6,886 bases of DNA from Abditibacteriota bacterium (GTDB lineage Bacteria; Armatimonadota; UBA5829): positions 1 through 6,886 of the forward strand of contig JAGDDM010000262.1 of assembly GCA_017958015.1 (NCBI GenBank). Reading direction: 5' to 3'. The notes below the pieces were generated by a model, which was given only the letters and a program-made list of their open reading frames with translations, made no database searches and had not been told where the DNA came from. Below are positions 6,736 through 6,886 of this stretch, in pieces (positions within the stretch are counted from its first letter, which is position 1; each line of letters begins with the position of its first letter). Both the position numbers and the translations under genes were made by a program.

Positions 6736-6771
6736 AAAAAATACCGCCGAACGCTACCGACATTCGGCGGT
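6736..6771 (-). terminator. Intrinsic terminator downstream of the tRNA-like element
   Basis: On the minus strand ACCGCCGAA pairs over 9 bp with TTCGGCGGT (plus-strand arms 6743-6751 and 6763-6771) across an 11-nt loop. One A and then six T follow. This is a strong Rho-independent terminator for minus-strand transcription coming from the right edge or from a start near 6795. Confidence 0.88.
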
Positions 6772-6772
6772 T

Positions 6773-6790
6773 GAAGGACACGAATCCTTC
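6773..6790 (-). other. Perfect 6-bp hairpin just upstream of the first terminator
   Basis: GAAGGA (6773-6778) pairs with TCCTTC (6785-6790) around a 6-nt loop. On the minus strand the loop reads TTCGTG. It stands 1 nt before the terminator stem, so the RNA would carry stacked hairpins. ATTCG in this hairpin can also pair with CGAAT at the start of the terminator (minus strand), a possible alternative fold. Its role is unknown. Confidence 0.5.
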
Positions 6791-6800
6791 GAGTAAGCAT

Positions 6801-6830
6801 ATTAAATCGGTTCCCCCTCCCGGAGTTCAA
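6801..6830 (-). promoter_or_regulatory. Weak candidate promoter inside the 3' half of the tRNA-like element
   Basis: On the minus strand TTGAAC (6825-6830) and TTTAAT (6801-6806) are 18 nt apart, matching the -35 consensus at 4 and the -10 at 5 of 6 positions. Transcription from here would give a roughly 60-nt RNA made of the hairpin and the first terminator. The -35 lies in the T-loop of the cloverleaf, so the match may be accidental. Confidence 0.25.
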
Positions 6831-6882
6831 CCGGGGTCTCCCCACCACTATGAGGGGTATCCTGGCGTTAGACTAAGGCGGA
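6811..6882 (-). tRNA. tRNA-like cloverleaf, probably a degenerate tRNA; anticodon unclear
   Basis: Read on the minus strand, 72 nt fold in tRNA order. The acceptor is TCCGCCT with AGGGGGA (6 of 7 pairs, a G-G clash at 4-69). T8 and A9 precede the D arm GTCT/GGAT with loop AACGCCA. Then come a CCCC/GGGG anticodon arm, variable AGAC, T arm CCCGG/CCGGG with 7-nt loop TTGAACT, and discriminator A followed by CCG. The T11-A24 and T13-G22 pairs and a 4-nt variable region resemble tRNA-Glu. Against a working tRNA, the anticodon arm has 18 nt and no normal 7-nt loop with T33, the D loop lacks GG, and the T loop has G where C56 belongs. A second alignment places CTCATAG (anticodon CAT) in the loop but breaks other pairs. 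Likely a decayed tRNA or a tRNA mimic; an unrelated structured RNA is possible. Confidence 0.42.
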
Positions 6883-6886
6883 AAGC

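Noticed and set aside
6773..6790. Reading of the GAAGGA/TCCTTC hairpin as the T arm of a second tRNA
   Set aside because: The loop has 6 nt and lacks the A58 position, and no matching acceptor 5' strand exists upstream.
6660..6848. 62-codon minus-strand frame over the right-edge region
   Set aside because: It runs through the tRNA-like fold and both terminators, in a different frame from the small ORF with the strong ribosome site; no motif and Arg-rich composition typical of a shadow frame.
6811..6882. tRNA on the plus strand
   Set aside because: In plus orientation the arms occur in the wrong order, with no D-arm signature and no usable T loop.

Overview
The window comes from a bacterium with fairly GC-rich coding DNA and strong Shine-Dalgarno sites. 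CsaB next to a DUF5693 membrane protein is typical of anaerobes that anchor S-layer (SLH) proteins to a pyruvylated wall polymer: Synergistota, Negativicutes and some Clostridia. FeoB with its Cys-rich companion fits the same anaerobic groups. The phylum is an inference, because the window holds no rRNA or other phylogenetic marker. Nothing points to a phage, transposon or CRISPR array.

Left half, plus strand (1-2589): a tightly packed run starts with the C-terminal third of the ferrous iron permease FeoB, cut by the window edge. A 44-residue FeoB-associated Cys-rich membrane protein follows 1 nt later. Next come a ThuA-like protein (glutamine-amidotransferase-like fold) and a Gfo/Idh/MocA oxidoreductase. 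Gaps of 1, 13 and 9 nt suggest one transcript. The first two genes serve Fe(II) uptake. The last two look like a sugar or polyol module whose substrate cannot be read from the sequence.

Centre (2590-2647): the two operons converge on one hairpin with T-rich tails on both strands, a likely shared bidirectional terminator.

Right half, minus strand (6559 down to 2648): DUF5693, csaB, pspC and htpX form an envelope operon. DUF5693 and csaB overlap by ATGA, csaB and pspC are 11 nt apart, and pspC and htpX are 14 nt apart. A near-consensus sigma-70 promoter (TTGACT, 17 nt, TATTAT) lies just upstream of the TTG start of DUF5693. The operon joins pyruvylation of a wall polymer (CsaB with its membrane neighbour) to membrane-stress functions (PspC) and membrane-protein quality control (HtpX).

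Right edge (6560-6886): about 330 nt without a long gene but full of structure on the minus strand. In transcription order it holds a tRNA-like cloverleaf with an abnormal anticodon loop, a 6-bp hairpin, two intrinsic terminators, a strong Shine-Dalgarno, a 25-codon ORF with an internal hairpin, and the promoter of the envelope operon, whose -35 box overlaps the stop of the small ORF. This is the part of the window least explained by known families.
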